Positions 63,169 through 64,000 of a stretch of DNA of 64,000 bases are shown here, in pieces (position 1 is the stretch's first letter; the number at the start of each line of letters is the position of its first letter). This stretch comes from Rutidosis leptorrhynchoides. Its lineage: Eukaryota; Streptophyta; Magnoliopsida; Asterales; Asteraceae. The translations under genes were made by a program, and so were the position numbers. The DNA lies in NCBI RefSeq assembly GCF_046630445.1, contig NC_092341.1, positions 8,989,501 to 9,053,500 of the forward strand, read 5' to 3'. Below the pieces are notes generated by a model. That model had not been told where the DNA came from. It worked only from the letters and a program-made list of their open reading frames with translations, and searched no databases.

Positions 63169-64000
63169 TGTAACGACCCGGAAATTTTCGACCAAATTTA
63201 AACCCTAAACTCTATATGTTTCCGACACGATAAGCAAAAACCCTAATGTTGAGTCTAGAAAGTCTGAAATCTTCATTTGGATAATTAGTTACCCTTTGAC
63301 CAAGCCTGACGATTCACGAACATTTATTTGTATATGTGTTATATTTATTAATAGTAAACGAAAACAAAGTATTAGATACGTAATAGGTTTTGAAACAAGA
63401 TTAAACGTTTTAACATTTTTTTTTTAAAAGTCGTAACTTTTCTAGAAACCTTTTGTTAAACGATAAATGTAACGGTCCGTGATTTTATAAAAACAAATAT
63501 TTAATAAAACGTATTCAAAATATATATATATATATGTATTTTACAAAACAATATTAAACGTTTTCAATTTAAAAATATATTTTGACAAATAATTAAACTT
63601 TGATTTATACGAGTAAATGACCACAACATTTAAAAGATTAAGTTACATTTTTGGTGGGATTGTTTTTATAATTTAAAACCCATTATTTTGATAAAGGTAC
63701 AAGTCCCAAAACGTAAACTGATAGTTTTCTTAGCGTACGAAACTTTATTTGGAAAACTGGAACCGGGACTTTTGTTGAGTGACGACGTAAAAGTAATTTT
63801 TGTAAAAATAATATTTTTACCCCTAACGTAAATTAAATATAATATTTAATTAATTATTTAAATTAAATAAATATATATATTAACCATGTCGGCAGAGTGG
63901 GACAAAGCAATGTGAGCTGGCAAGGGTGCTCATGCGACTCGCATGGCCAAACCCTTCAAACTCATGCGAGTCGCATGGTGGAACAGTACTGGCCACATCT
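63169..64000 (+). repeat. Element D 3' LTR (first 832 bases; continues past the window)
   Basis: Near-identical to the start of the 5' LTR at 56307, including the palindrome pair. Confidence 0.92.

Larger units (their letters stand above)
56307..64000 (+). mobile_element. Tekay-related non-autonomous LTR element 'D' (3' LTR incomplete in window)
   Basis: 5' LTR 56307-59287, Met-tRNA primer site, 3.9-kb interior without RT, integrase or protease, then a hairpin and polypurine tract, and a 3' LTR from 63169 past the window end. The LTR ends (TGTAACGACCCGGAAATTT, CCTTTCA), primer site, polypurine tract and several internal LTR stretches resemble B, so the two are related. The left target duplication should be CTTCT (56302-56306); its partner is outside. 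Confidence 0.88.

Overview
The window is plant nuclear DNA: AT-rich, with two multi-exon genes carrying GT-AG introns, and more than two thirds of it LTR retrotransposon sequence. The retroelement families and gene structures suit a eudicot. A daisy-family (Asteraceae) origin is my guess and cannot be proven from the sequence alone.

Layout. (1) 1-5393: 3' part of an ELL-type RNA polymerase II elongation factor gene, nine coding exons on +, entering from outside the window. (2) 6249-7203: 5'-truncated LINE fragment on the minus strand. (3) about 7398-7882: small non-autonomous Helitron. (4) 8110-14712: complete, young Ty1/copia element 'A' (nearly identical LTRs, TSD GTTTG) with a leader full of tandem repeats. 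(5) 15842-20800: 15-exon gene for a plant glutamate-dehydrogenase-like protein with an N-terminal zinc finger; one intron holds a SINE with a perfect 15-bp target duplication. (6) 22295-54569: Ty3/gypsy chromovirus (Tekay/Del-like) element 'B' (TSD GTCTT). It carries an F-box ORF between its 5' LTR and gag. (7) 32691-51857: Athila-type Ty3/gypsy element 'C', nested in the 3' LTR of B (TSD ATACA). It has gag-pol, a small zinc-knuckle ORF, a spliced third ORF, and a 2.3-kb tandem duplication at its 3' end. (8) 55230-56306: decayed coiled-coil gene on minus, cut by element 'D'. (9) 56307-64000+: element 'D', a Tekay-related non-autonomous element whose 3' LTR runs off the window.

Order of events: B inserted into a decayed LINE-like sequence, C inserted into the 3' LTR of B, and the 3' end of C was then duplicated. 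A and D are independent insertions. A landed a few hundred bases upstream of the GDH-like gene.

Most notable: the F-box ORF inside B; paired palindromes with core GCGA(G/C)TCGC, spaced 31-32 bp, just upstream of the TATA box in the LTRs of both C and D although these belong to different clades; a spliced start exon for the third ORF of C; internal copies of the polypurine tract in B and D; and a GDH-like protein lacking the expected catalytic lysine.
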